This document shows, in pieces, positions 1 to 6,252 of a DNA stretch of 64,000 nt. Positions within the stretch are counted from its first letter, which is position 1, and every line of letters begins with the position of its first letter. Source of the stretch: Pantoea sp. (lineage in GTDB: Bacteria; Pseudomonadota; Gammaproteobacteria; Enterobacterales; Enterobacteriaceae). The stretch covers positions 682,001 to 746,000 of the forward strand of contig NZ_JAPWKD010000032.1 of assembly GCF_028283705.1 (NCBI RefSeq), given 5' to 3'. The notes beneath the pieces are model-generated. The model had not been told where the DNA came from and made no database searches. It was given only the letters and a program-made list of their open reading frames with translations. The position numbers and the translations under genes are program-made.

Positions 1-782
1 TCGCTACCCTGGCGGATGAACTGGGCTATCGCCGCCTGCGACTGCATCGCACCCTGATCCCGGAAAACGCGCCAGAGAAACTGGCGGCACACATCGAAGC
101 CAGCAGCAAAAAAATGGATGCGCTGATTGTCTTCGCCCATGAAAACCCACTGATTTATCAGGCACTGGCGACATGTCAGGCACGCGCGGTGCCGGTGATT
201 ACGCTGGTGACCGATCTGCCCGATGCAGCGCGCCTGTGCCACGTCGGTATCAATCAGTACAAAGCCGGGCGCACCGCCGGGTTGATGCTGGGCAGCATGT
301 TGTCTCAGCCGGGTGAGGTGGTGCTGGTGAGTGGCCGGACTGATTACCGCGCCCACCGCCAGCGCATTGAAGGATGTCAGGCAGTGCTGGCCGAACGCTT
401 CCCGCAGCTCCATCTCAACGCCATTCTCGCCGGGCAGGATGAGCGCGAACGCATCAGCCGCCTGCTGGAAAAAGCGCTGGCGAATTCAAAACAGATTGTC
501 GGCCTGTATAACACCGGGATGGGCAATACGCAGATTTATGAAGCGTTGGCGCGCCACCGCCTGAGCGGCAAAGTGGTGTACGTCACCCATGAGCTTTACA
601 ACACCACGCGCATGCTGCTGGAAAAACAGGTACTGACGCTGACGCTCGATCAAAATACCCAGCGCCATGCCCAACTGGCTCTGACGCTGCTGCTGCGCTA
701 CCTGGAAGAAGGTGAGCAGCCGGATACCTGGCAGGCAGGCAAAGTGGACTTTATGCTTTTTACGCAAGAGAACTTTGCATAA
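1..782 (+). CDS. LacI-family transcriptional regulator, C-terminal part (5' end outside window)
   Basis: The reading frame is open from base 3 and ends at 782, giving about 259 visible residues. The visible part is a periplasmic-binding-protein-like sugar-sensing domain of the LacI/GalR family: it has the AGRTAG stretch, a VSGRTDYRAHRQRIEG segment and a C-terminal DQNTQRHAQLALTLLLRYLE helix typical of these regulators. Family members are about 330-345 residues, so the N-terminal helix-turn-helix and hinge (about 75 residues) should lie just upstream of the window. It would bind DNA as a dimer and respond to a sugar or sugar phosphate. The ligand cannot be read from this fragment. The next gene, yghU, is on the same strand 102 bp further on and is probably independent. 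Confidence 0.8.
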   Translation, partial: ATLADELGYRRLRLHRTLIPENAPEKLAAHIEASSKKMDALIVFAHENPLIYQALATCQARAVPVITLVTDLPDAARLCHVGINQYKAGRTAGLMLGSMLSQPGEVVLVSGRTDYRAHRQRIEGCQAVLAERFPQLHLNAILAGQDERERISRLLEKALANSKQIVGLYNTGMGNTQIYEALARHRLSGKVVYVTHELYNTTRMLLEKQVLTLTLDQNTQRHAQLALTLLLRYLEEGEQPDTWQAGKVDFMLFTQENFA

Positions 783-884
783 CCGCACTTTGCATCTCAT
801 CGCCAGCGCGGTTAAATCGCCGTTGACTGCGACTGCTACACTCTGTGGCAGCTAAAAACGCAACCACAACAAGGCGAAATCACA

Positions 885-1766
885 ATGTCGGAACATCAGT
901 ATCAGCCCGCAAAAGTCTGGACCTGGGACCCGGAAGCCAAAGGCAACGGCGCTAAGACCAACCGTCCGACTGCCGGACCCACTCACGAGAAAACACTGCC
1001 GGTCGGCAAACACCCGCTCCAGCTGTACTCGCTGGGCACCCCCAACGGCCAGAAAATTACCATTCTGCTGGAAGAGTTGCTGGCACTCGGCGTCACTGCC
1101 GCCGAATACGATGCCTGGCTGATTCGCATCGGTGAGGGCGACCAGTTCTCCAGCGGTTTCGTTGACGTTAACCCGAACTCCAAAATCCCGGCGCTGAGCG
1201 ACCACTCAGTCAATCCGCCACTGCGCGTGTTTGAATCCGGCAACATCCTGCTGTACCTGGCGGACAAATTCGGCCACTTCCTGCCGAAAGACATTGCCGG
1301 TCGCACTGAAGCGCTCAACTGGCTGTTCTGGTTGCAGGGTTCTGCCCCTTATCTCGGTGGTGGTTTCGGTCATTTCTATCACTACGCGCCGGAAAAAATC
1401 GAGTACGCTATCAACCGCTTCACGCTGGAAGCGAAGCGTCAGCTGGATGTGCTGGATCGCCAGCTGGCAAATCACCACTATCTCGGCGGCGATGAATACA
1501 GCATTGCCGATATCGCCACCTGGCCGTGGTACGGCAACCTGGTGCTGAACGATCAATACGGCGGTGCCGAGTTCCTTGATGTGCAGTCGTATAAACATGT
1601 GGTGCGCTGGGCGAAAGAGATTGCCCAGCGTCCGGCAGTGATCCGTGGCCGCAAGGTGAACCGTGCCTTCGGTGCCGCACCTGAAGACCAGTTGCTGGAA
1701 CGTCATGATGCGTCTGATTTTGAGACCAACACCGAAGATAAGCGCCAGGCGCGGGGAGAAAAATAA
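885..1766 (+). CDS. yghU: YghU-type glutathione transferase / disulfide-bond reductase
   Basis: A 293-residue protein that matches E. coli YghU (288 residues) along its whole length. The N-terminal tail QPAKVWTWD, the thioredoxin-fold half (about residues 45-135, with NPNSKIPAL and FESGNILLYLADKFG) and the helical C-terminal half ending in ERHDASDFETNTEDKR are all present. Family members are cytosolic glutathione transferases of the nu class that reduce disulfides and organic peroxides and bind two glutathiones per active site. An AAGG ribosome-binding site precedes the ATG by about 9 bases. The stop codon overlaps the start of the following DUF1330 gene by one base (TAATG), so the two are translationally coupled. 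Assignment is secure by recognition; the physiological substrate is not known. Confidence 0.95.
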   Translation: MSEHQYQPAKVWTWDPEAKGNGAKTNRPTAGPTHEKTLPVGKHPLQLYSLGTPNGQKITILLEELLALGVTAAEYDAWLIRIGEGDQFSSGFVDVNPNSKIPALSDHSVNPPLRVFESGNILLYLADKFGHFLPKDIAGRTEALNWLFWLQGSAPYLGGGFGHFYHYAPEKIEYAINRFTLEAKRQLDVLDRQLANHHYLGGDEYSIADIATWPWYGNLVLNDQYGGAEFLDVQSYKHVVRWAKEIAQRPAVIRGRKVNRAFGAAPEDQLLERHDASDFETNTEDKRQARGEK

Positions 1767-2056
1767 TGAGCGCATATGTGGTGTTTATCCGCGATGAAAC
1801 GCTGAACGGCAACGAAATGGCGATCTACGCTGAGAAAGCCGGTGAAGCGCGCGGTGATCATCCGATCACCCCGCTGGCCTTTTACGGCGAGCTGGAAACG
1901 CTGGAAGGCCCGGAAGCAGAAGGTGTGGTGGTACTGGAGTTCCCGGATATCGATGCCGCGAAAGGCTGGTATTACAGCCCGGCTTATCAGGAAGCCAAAA
2001 CGCATCGTCTGAAGGGCGCAAAATATCGCGTGTTGCTGGTGCAGGGCGTGGCCTAA
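1766..2056 (+). CDS. DUF1330 small protein coupled to yghU
   Basis: A 96-residue protein of the DUF1330 family, a small ferredoxin-like alpha/beta-barrel fold related to stress-response antibiotic-monooxygenase-type domains. Visible family features are AYVVFIRDETLN at the N-terminus and the core VVVLEFPDIDAAKGWYYSP followed by YQEAKTHR. Its start codon overlaps the yghU stop, so it is made with YghU, which suggests a shared redox or detoxification role. That is inference from context; no catalytic residues are recognised. A strong hairpin follows immediately. Confidence 0.85.
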   Translation: MSAYVVFIRDETLNGNEMAIYAEKAGEARGDHPITPLAFYGELETLEGPEAEGVVVLEFPDIDAAKGWYYSPAYQEAKTHRLKGAKYRVLLVQGVA

Positions 2057-2060
2057 AATT

Positions 2061-2081
2061 AAGGGCGGTGCAACCGCCCTT
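2061..2081. terminator. Bidirectional hairpin terminator
   Basis: Nine-base arms AAGGGCGGT and ACCGCCCTT around a GCA loop, followed by TTT on the plus strand and flanked by A/T on the other side. It sits between the convergent DUF1330 gene (+) and the YncE-like lipoprotein gene (-) and can serve both. Confidence 0.8.
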
Positions 2082-2090
2082 TTCACCTCA

Positions 2091-3179
2091 TCAATTCAAT
2101 TTAATCCGCACCACGCTATCCGGCCCTTTCGTCGAATGATCCTTGTTAAAGCCCTGCTTCACCGTCACATACAGCGTCTGACCATCAGGTGAGACCAGCA
2201 GGCTGTTCGGATGAGTTGGCAGCGTCCAGCTGTTTTTCACCGCGTAAGTGGTGGCATCCAGTTGCAGCACCTTGCCGGATTCACGCTGGCTGATATAGAT
2301 CTCATTGCGTTTGGCGTTGAACTTGATACCCAGCGCATCGCCGTCGATCCGCTTGATCACCTTGCCGGTGTGCTCATCAAATACCAGCGTGGTTTTCGCT
2401 TTGGAATTGTCGGTAACAAACAGGCGACCGGTGGCCGGATCTTCCGCCAGATTCAGCAACAGATAGGTTTTGCCATCACCTGGTGTCCAGCGTTGTTCGA
2501 TCTTATGGCTGCGCGGGTTGATCACCAGGATCTCGCCACTGCCGTTGGCCGCATAGATACGATCGGTGACCGGTGAATACAGCAGGCCAGTTACCCACTT
2601 ACCGGCATTTTTGATGGTGGTTTTCAGCTTAAAGGTTTTAGCATCCACCACCCAGATCACGCCCGGATCCGCCACGCCACCGATATACAGCAGGCCGTCG
2701 TGCAGCATGATTTCACGCGCACCAGACGGGAAGCCTTTGTCGTTGATCAGGCCGAACATCAGACGCTGCAACACTTTGCCGCTCTGCGCATCGACTTTTG
2801 AAATCCCGCCATCCAGCGTATTGGTGACGTACAGCAGGCTACCGTCCGGCTCCATCGTCATCGCAAAGTTTTTCAGGTCGGTATGGGTTTCGCCTTTGGT
2901 TGCCAACGTGGCCGGATCGAGGCGGTAGATCACGCCACCGTTAACCCCTTTGAAACTCTGCGCACTGGCGACAAACAGCGATGCGGTGCTGCCGGGGACA
3001 TAGGCCATTTCATACAGACCCTCCGCCAGCACCCGCTGCTGCACATTGCTGGCAACCGGCTGAGGGGCAACAACAGGCGCTGCGGCTTTTTTCGCCGGTG
3101 CCTGACAAGCCGTCAGACTCAGCGCCGTGACCACGGCCAGCGCCACACCCGCAATACGTGGGTTGAACAAGGATTTCAT
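2091..3179 (-). CDS. YncE-like beta-propeller lipoprotein
   Basis: 362 residues from the ATG at 3179, chosen because GGAG lies 6 bases upstream; an in-frame start 12 bases earlier has no ribosome-binding site. The N-terminus is a lipoprotein signal peptide with lipobox LTAC, Cys25, and Gln at +2, which predicts the outer membrane. An Ala/Pro/Lys-rich linker leads into repeated propeller blades (YRLDPATLATKGETHTDLK, YVTNTLDGGISKVDAQSGKV, IWVVDAKTFKLKTTIKNAGKW). These are the same blade signatures as in YncE, a periplasmic seven-bladed propeller; a second paralogue without lipobox is at 52621-53676. YncE is iron-regulated in E. coli, and a Fur-box-like site lies just upstream here. Function is unknown; ligand or DNA binding has been discussed for YncE. 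Confidence 0.85.
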   Translation of the reverse strand: MKSLFNPRIAGVALAVVTALSLTACQAPAKKAAAPVVAPQPVASNVQQRVLAEGLYEMAYVPGSTASLFVASAQSFKGVNGGVIYRLDPATLATKGETHTDLKNFAMTMEPDGSLLYVTNTLDGGISKVDAQSGKVLQRLMFGLINDKGFPSGAREIMLHDGLLYIGGVADPGVIWVVDAKTFKLKTTIKNAGKWVTGLLYSPVTDRIYAANGSGEILVINPRSHKIEQRWTPGDGKTYLLLNLAEDPATGRLFVTDNSKAKTTLVFDEHTGKVIKRIDGDALGIKFNAKRNEIYISQRESGKVLQLDATTYAVKNSWTLPTHPNSLLVSPDGQTLYVTVKQGFNKDHSTKGPDSVVRIKLN

Positions 3180-3205
3180 TCTTCGCTCCATTAGGGAGTT
3201 GTAAA

Positions 3206-3224
3206 AAGAATGAGAATCATACGT
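3206..3224 (-). promoter_or_regulatory. Candidate Fur box upstream of the YncE-like lipoprotein gene
   Basis: The plus strand contains AATGAGAATCAT at 3209-3220, which matches 11 of the 12 central positions of the Fur consensus (AATGATAATCAT). It lies 27-45 bp upstream of the chosen start codon, where it would overlap the promoter. Seen in sequence; binding is inferred. Confidence 0.55.
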
Positions 3225-3269
3225 ATTAACGATTACGTAGTAAACGTAACGCGCGATATTCGCGCAACC

Positions 3270-4187
3270 TTAATTCGCTGCGACAAACTGGGTGTAATTC
3301 TCCGGCGTAATGGTTTTATACGGCACCCAGTTATAAACCTGAACCTGCTGTTTATTCAGCAGTTCTTTGGTCACCTGCACCGCCCCGGTCGCCTGGCCTT
3401 TGGCATCCTGGAAAATCGTCAGCACCATTTTGCCACTCTTCACAAACTGCTGGCCGTCCGGCGTACCATCAATGCCCGCCACCAGGATCTTTTCGTTCTT
3501 CGCCTGGTTCAGCGCCATAATCGCGCCAATCGCCATCTCATCGTTATTGGCGGCGATGGCATCAATCGGACGCTGATTCAGCAGCCAGCCCGATACCACA
3601 TCCACCGCTTCGTTGCGCTGCCACTTCGCACTTTGCTTCTCCACCACCTTCATATCTTTATATTTGGCGATCACCGCTTCCACCGCGCGGGTGCGCTCGC
3701 GAGCTTCTTCGTTGGACAAAGCCCCCATCAGGATGGCGACGTTGCCTTTGTAATTCATCTTTTTCGCCAGCGCTTCCATCTGCATTTCGCCGCCCAGCGC
3801 CGAATCCGAGCCGACATAAGCCATATCTGCCGGTAGCTTCACTTCCGGTTTACGGTTGACAAAGATCAGCGGAATCCCGGCATTCTTCGCGGCGGTGATC
3901 ATCGGCAGCACCCCCTGGGTATCCACCGGGTTGAGGATAATGGCGTCCACACCCTGGTTGATAAAATCGTCCACCTGCTGCACCTGAAGCGCTACATCGC
4001 CTTTGGCATCAACAAACTGTCCTTTGAGTTGATTGGCCTTCAGCTCGGCTTCCATCTGGGTACGCAAAATCGACACAAAGTTGAGGTCAAAATTCGCCAG
4101 CGCCACGCCAACGGTGAAGGTTTTGGCGCTGACGCTCAGGCTGAACAACAACGAACAGAGCAGGAGAAATAAGGTTCTGATTTTCAT
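3270..4187 (-). CDS. Periplasmic sugar-binding protein (ribose/inositol type), orphan
   Basis: A 305-residue substrate-binding protein of the RbsB-like family (Peripla_BP_4). A 21-residue Sec signal peptide ends at VSA-KTF. The mature protein has the two-lobed hallmarks: FVSILRTQMEAELKANQ, a QVDDFINQGVDAIILNPVD segment, IPLIFVNRKPE in the hinge-proximal part, and AIAANNDEMAIGAIMAL with VAGIDGTPDGQQ in lobe 2. It should bind a monosaccharide or a polyol. It is the last gene of an operon with a Gfo/Idh/MocA dehydrogenase and a Hyi-like isomerase, but no ABC permease or ATPase is encoded next to it, so it must share a transporter encoded elsewhere. AGGAAA precedes the start. A hairpin lies in the 79-bp gap upstream. 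Confidence 0.85.
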   Translation of the reverse strand: MKIRTLFLLLCSLLFSLSVSAKTFTVGVALANFDLNFVSILRTQMEAELKANQLKGQFVDAKGDVALQVQQVDDFINQGVDAIILNPVDTQGVLPMITAAKNAGIPLIFVNRKPEVKLPADMAYVGSDSALGGEMQMEALAKKMNYKGNVAILMGALSNEEARERTRAVEAVIAKYKDMKVVEKQSAKWQRNEAVDVVSGWLLNQRPIDAIAANNDEMAIGAIMALNQAKNEKILVAGIDGTPDGQQFVKSGKMVLTIFQDAKGQATGAVQVTKELLNKQQVQVYNWVPYKTITPENYTQFVAAN

Positions 4188-4230
4188 GATATGTTTCCTG
4201 TAGGGTTGCGATTTTATTGTTGTGTTTTAA

Positions 4231-4257
4231 CGCCGGGCAACAGGCAAATACCCGGCG
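4231..4257 (-). other. Intra-operon hairpin between isomerase and binding-protein genes
   Basis: Arms CGCCGGG (4231-4237) and CCCGGCG (4251-4257) with a 13-base spacer lie in the 79-bp gap between two genes of the same operon. On the transcribed strand the hairpin is followed by TTAAAACAC. It could stabilise or attenuate mRNA and so set different levels for the binding protein. Function is inferred. Confidence 0.35.
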
Positions 4258-4266
4258 GGATAACGC

Positions 4267-5046
4267 TTATAAACTGAAGTGATCGCGGAACTGCTGTAGC
4301 GCAGCCGTGCTGTCGCCGCTGGCCCAGCCCTCCATCGCCACCGTGCCCTGATAACCGATGTCATGCAGCGCACGGGCGATGGCGCGATAGTTGATTTCAC
4401 CGGTGCCAGGCTGCTGACGTCCGGGCACATCCGCTACCTGGATCTCACCAATCGCCGGACCGGCACGACGGATCAGTTCGATCAAATTGCCTTCCCCGAT
4501 CTGCGCGTGATACAGGTCGAGATTCATCTTCAGCGCCGGGCTGTTGACCGCCTCCACCAGCGCCAGCGTATCGGCAGCCAGCGCAAAAGGCGTACCCGGA
4601 TGGTCAACCGGCAGATTGAGGTTTTCCAGCGTGAATACCCGCCCGGCGCGCTCACCGAGTTGTGCCACTTTGCGTAGCGTATCGGCGGCCTTCAGCCACA
4701 TGTCACCGGTCACTACCTCCACCGGTTTCACCGGCAGACCTTTGTCATCCAGCCCGGTGCCGTGCAAATTGAGGACCGGACAATTCAGTTGTGCCGCCAC
4801 CGCCAGCGAGGTTTCCGCACTCTGGAGCAATTGGGCTATCTGGTCATCATCGGTCAGGTTGCCGCTCAGATAGCCGGTCATGGAGGTGAAGCGCGCGCCT
4901 GTCGCCGCCAGCGCCGCAATATCCTTATTGGCCCAGCCCCAGATTTCGACGCCGAAGCCCAGCTCATGAATACGTCTGACGCGATCGATAAATGGCAGAT
5001 CGAGAAACACCATTTCGGCACAGACGGAAAGTTGATACCCAGCCAT
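4267..5046 (-). CDS. Sugar isomerase/epimerase, hydroxypyruvate-isomerase-like TIM barrel
   Basis: 259 residues, the usual length for the AP-endonuclease-2-like TIM-barrel family. The C-terminal half resembles Hyi: the metal-ligand strand KMNLDLYHAQIGEGNL, then IGEIQVADVPGRQQPGTGEINY, and FTLENLNLPVDHPG carrying a probable catalytic Glu. Such enzymes isomerise hydroxypyruvate or epimerise ketoses and inosose-type cyclitols using a divalent metal. Its start overlaps the stop of the upstream dehydrogenase gene by one base (TAATG). With an IolG-like dehydrogenase and a sugar-binding protein in the same operon, a polyol or ketose catabolic step is more likely than glyoxylate metabolism. The exact substrate is not determinable. 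Confidence 0.8.
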   Translation of the reverse strand: MAGYQLSVCAEMVFLDLPFIDRVRRIHELGFGVEIWGWANKDIAALAATGARFTSMTGYLSGNLTDDDQIAQLLQSAETSLAVAAQLNCPVLNLHGTGLDDKGLPVKPVEVVTGDMWLKAADTLRKVAQLGERAGRVFTLENLNLPVDHPGTPFALAADTLALVEAVNSPALKMNLDLYHAQIGEGNLIELIRRAGPAIGEIQVADVPGRQQPGTGEINYRAIARALHDIGYQGTVAMEGWASGDSTAALQQFRDHFSL

Positions 5047-6056
5047 TAGCAGCCTCCCAGCGTGATCGGTTGGTGTTGTTTGACGGATTCAATACAGGCC
5101 AGCGCAATTTCCAGCGCATTACGGGCATCTTCGCCGCTGGCGCGTGGCGTCTCGCCGGTAAGGATGCAGCGGGCAAACTCGGTCATCTCCGCCACATAGG
5201 CGTCGCGCAGCAGATCCGAATCGAGGCGCGAGGTATCCATCGCGATGCCGCCCGCGTGGTAACGCACGCAGTGGTTGGCGTTAATATGCCCGGCCTGCAA
5301 CATGCCTTTGCTGCCAAACACTTCGCCGCGTACGTCATAGCCATAGACAGCCTGAAAATTGGCTTCGGCAGTGGCAATCGCGCCATTGTCGAAACGAATG
5401 GTCACTACTGAGGTATCCAGCAGGCCTTTGTCTTTAAAATCCGGGCGTACCAGCGCATCAGCCAGCGCGTACACTTCTACCGGCCTGGCACCAGGATTGA
5501 AGTGCAGCAGGGTATCGAAGTCGTGGATCAGGGTTTCGAGGAAGATGGTCCACGGCGGGATCGGTGCCGGATCGCGCAACGCCGGATCACGGGTGACGGA
5601 ACGGCTTAACTGCGTGGTGCCATTCTCCCCGGCTGTAACAGTGGCAATTGCAGCGGCAAAACCGCTGTCAAAGCGCCGGTTGAACCCCACCTGCAACACC
5701 ACACCGGCGGTTTTCGCCGCCTGAATGGCGCGATCGGCTTCGTCCAGCGTCACCGCCATCGGTTTTTCACAAAACACATGTTTTCCGGCCTGCGCAGCAG
5801 CAATCACCCATTCCGCATGGGTGCGTGCCGGAGCGGCAATGACGACAGCATCGATTTCCGCGTCCTGCAGCAGCGCGTGCAAATCGTTATAGGCTTTCGC
5901 TACCCCGAGCTGCTGTGCCAGTTTTTCTGCTGCACCCGGCAGCGGATCGGCCACGGCGGCCAGCGTTGCGCCCGGCACCCGCCAGGCGAGATTTTCCGCA
6001 TGGAAGCTGCCCATGCGACCGGCCCCAATCAGGCCAACGCGTACAGGTTGAATCAT
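5046..6056 (-). CDS. Gfo/Idh/MocA oxidoreductase (inositol 2-dehydrogenase-like)
   Basis: A 336-residue NAD(P)-dependent dehydrogenase. The Rossmann start VGLIGAGRMGSFHAEN, the cofactor-loop VFCEKPMAVTLDEADR containing the conserved EKP, and the second-domain motif FLETLIHDFDTLLHF are all present and correctly spaced, matching IolG-type myo-inositol/scyllo-inositol dehydrogenases. The start has AAGGAG 7 bases upstream. It is the first gene of a three-gene minus-strand operon. A sigma-54 -24/-12 element sits 60-74 bp upstream, so expression should depend on the divergently encoded sigma-54 activator. Inositol is one plausible substrate, but other cyclitols or aldoses are possible. Confidence 0.85.
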   Translation of the reverse strand: MIQPVRVGLIGAGRMGSFHAENLAWRVPGATLAAVADPLPGAAEKLAQQLGVAKAYNDLHALLQDAEIDAVVIAAPARTHAEWVIAAAQAGKHVFCEKPMAVTLDEADRAIQAAKTAGVVLQVGFNRRFDSGFAAAIATVTAGENGTTQLSRSVTRDPALRDPAPIPPWTIFLETLIHDFDTLLHFNPGARPVEVYALADALVRPDFKDKGLLDTSVVTIRFDNGAIATAEANFQAVYGYDVRGEVFGSKGMLQAGHINANHCVRYHAGGIAMDTSRLDSDLLRDAYVAEMTEFARCILTGETPRASGEDARNALEIALACIESVKQHQPITLGGC

Positions 6057-6115
6057 TGCTAACTCCTTGTTATTGACGAAGCATCACGCGGGATGCGGCA
6101 GATAACGGGGTTATT

Positions 6116-6130
6116 GCAAAGCCGATGCCA
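6116..6130 (-). promoter_or_regulatory. Sigma-54 (-24/-12) promoter for the dehydrogenase-isomerase-binding protein operon
   Basis: On the minus strand the sequence reads TGGCAT, five bases, then TTGCAA. This keeps GG at -24 and GC at -12 with exact consensus spacing (TGGCACG-N4-TTGC). The predicted start near 6104 leaves a leader of about 48 nt before the ATG at 6056. A sigma-54 enhancer-binding protein is encoded divergently at 6253. Seen in sequence; use is inferred. Confidence 0.7.
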
Positions 6131-6149
6131 GGTAAAAATCGCCGGAATT

Positions 6150-6165
6150 TGTGAGACGCCACACA
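6150..6165. promoter_or_regulatory. Imperfect CRP-like site
   Basis: TGTGA, six bases, ACACA: one mismatch to the TGTGA-N6-TCACA core. It lies between the sigma-54 promoter and the divergent activator gene. Catabolite control is plausible, but the match is not perfect. Confidence 0.35.
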
Positions 6166-6191
6166 GATACAGTTCACAAACTGGCCACAAA

Positions 6192-6218
6192 ATTTACATG
6201 TCAACTTCACATGTAAAT
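6192..6218. promoter_or_regulatory. Palindromic upstream activator site candidate
   Basis: Perfect 10-base arms ATTTACATGT and ACATGTAAAT with a 7-base spacer, centred about 100 bp upstream of the predicted sigma-54 transcription start near 6104. That is the usual position of an enhancer for a sigma-54 activator. A second, smaller inverted repeat (ATGGA-N3-TCCAT, 6222-6234) follows. Both lie just upstream of the activator's own start at 6253, so autoregulation is also possible. Confidence 0.6.
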
Positions 6219-6252
6219 AAAATGGACATTCCATCCATCGCCGGAGTGCGTC

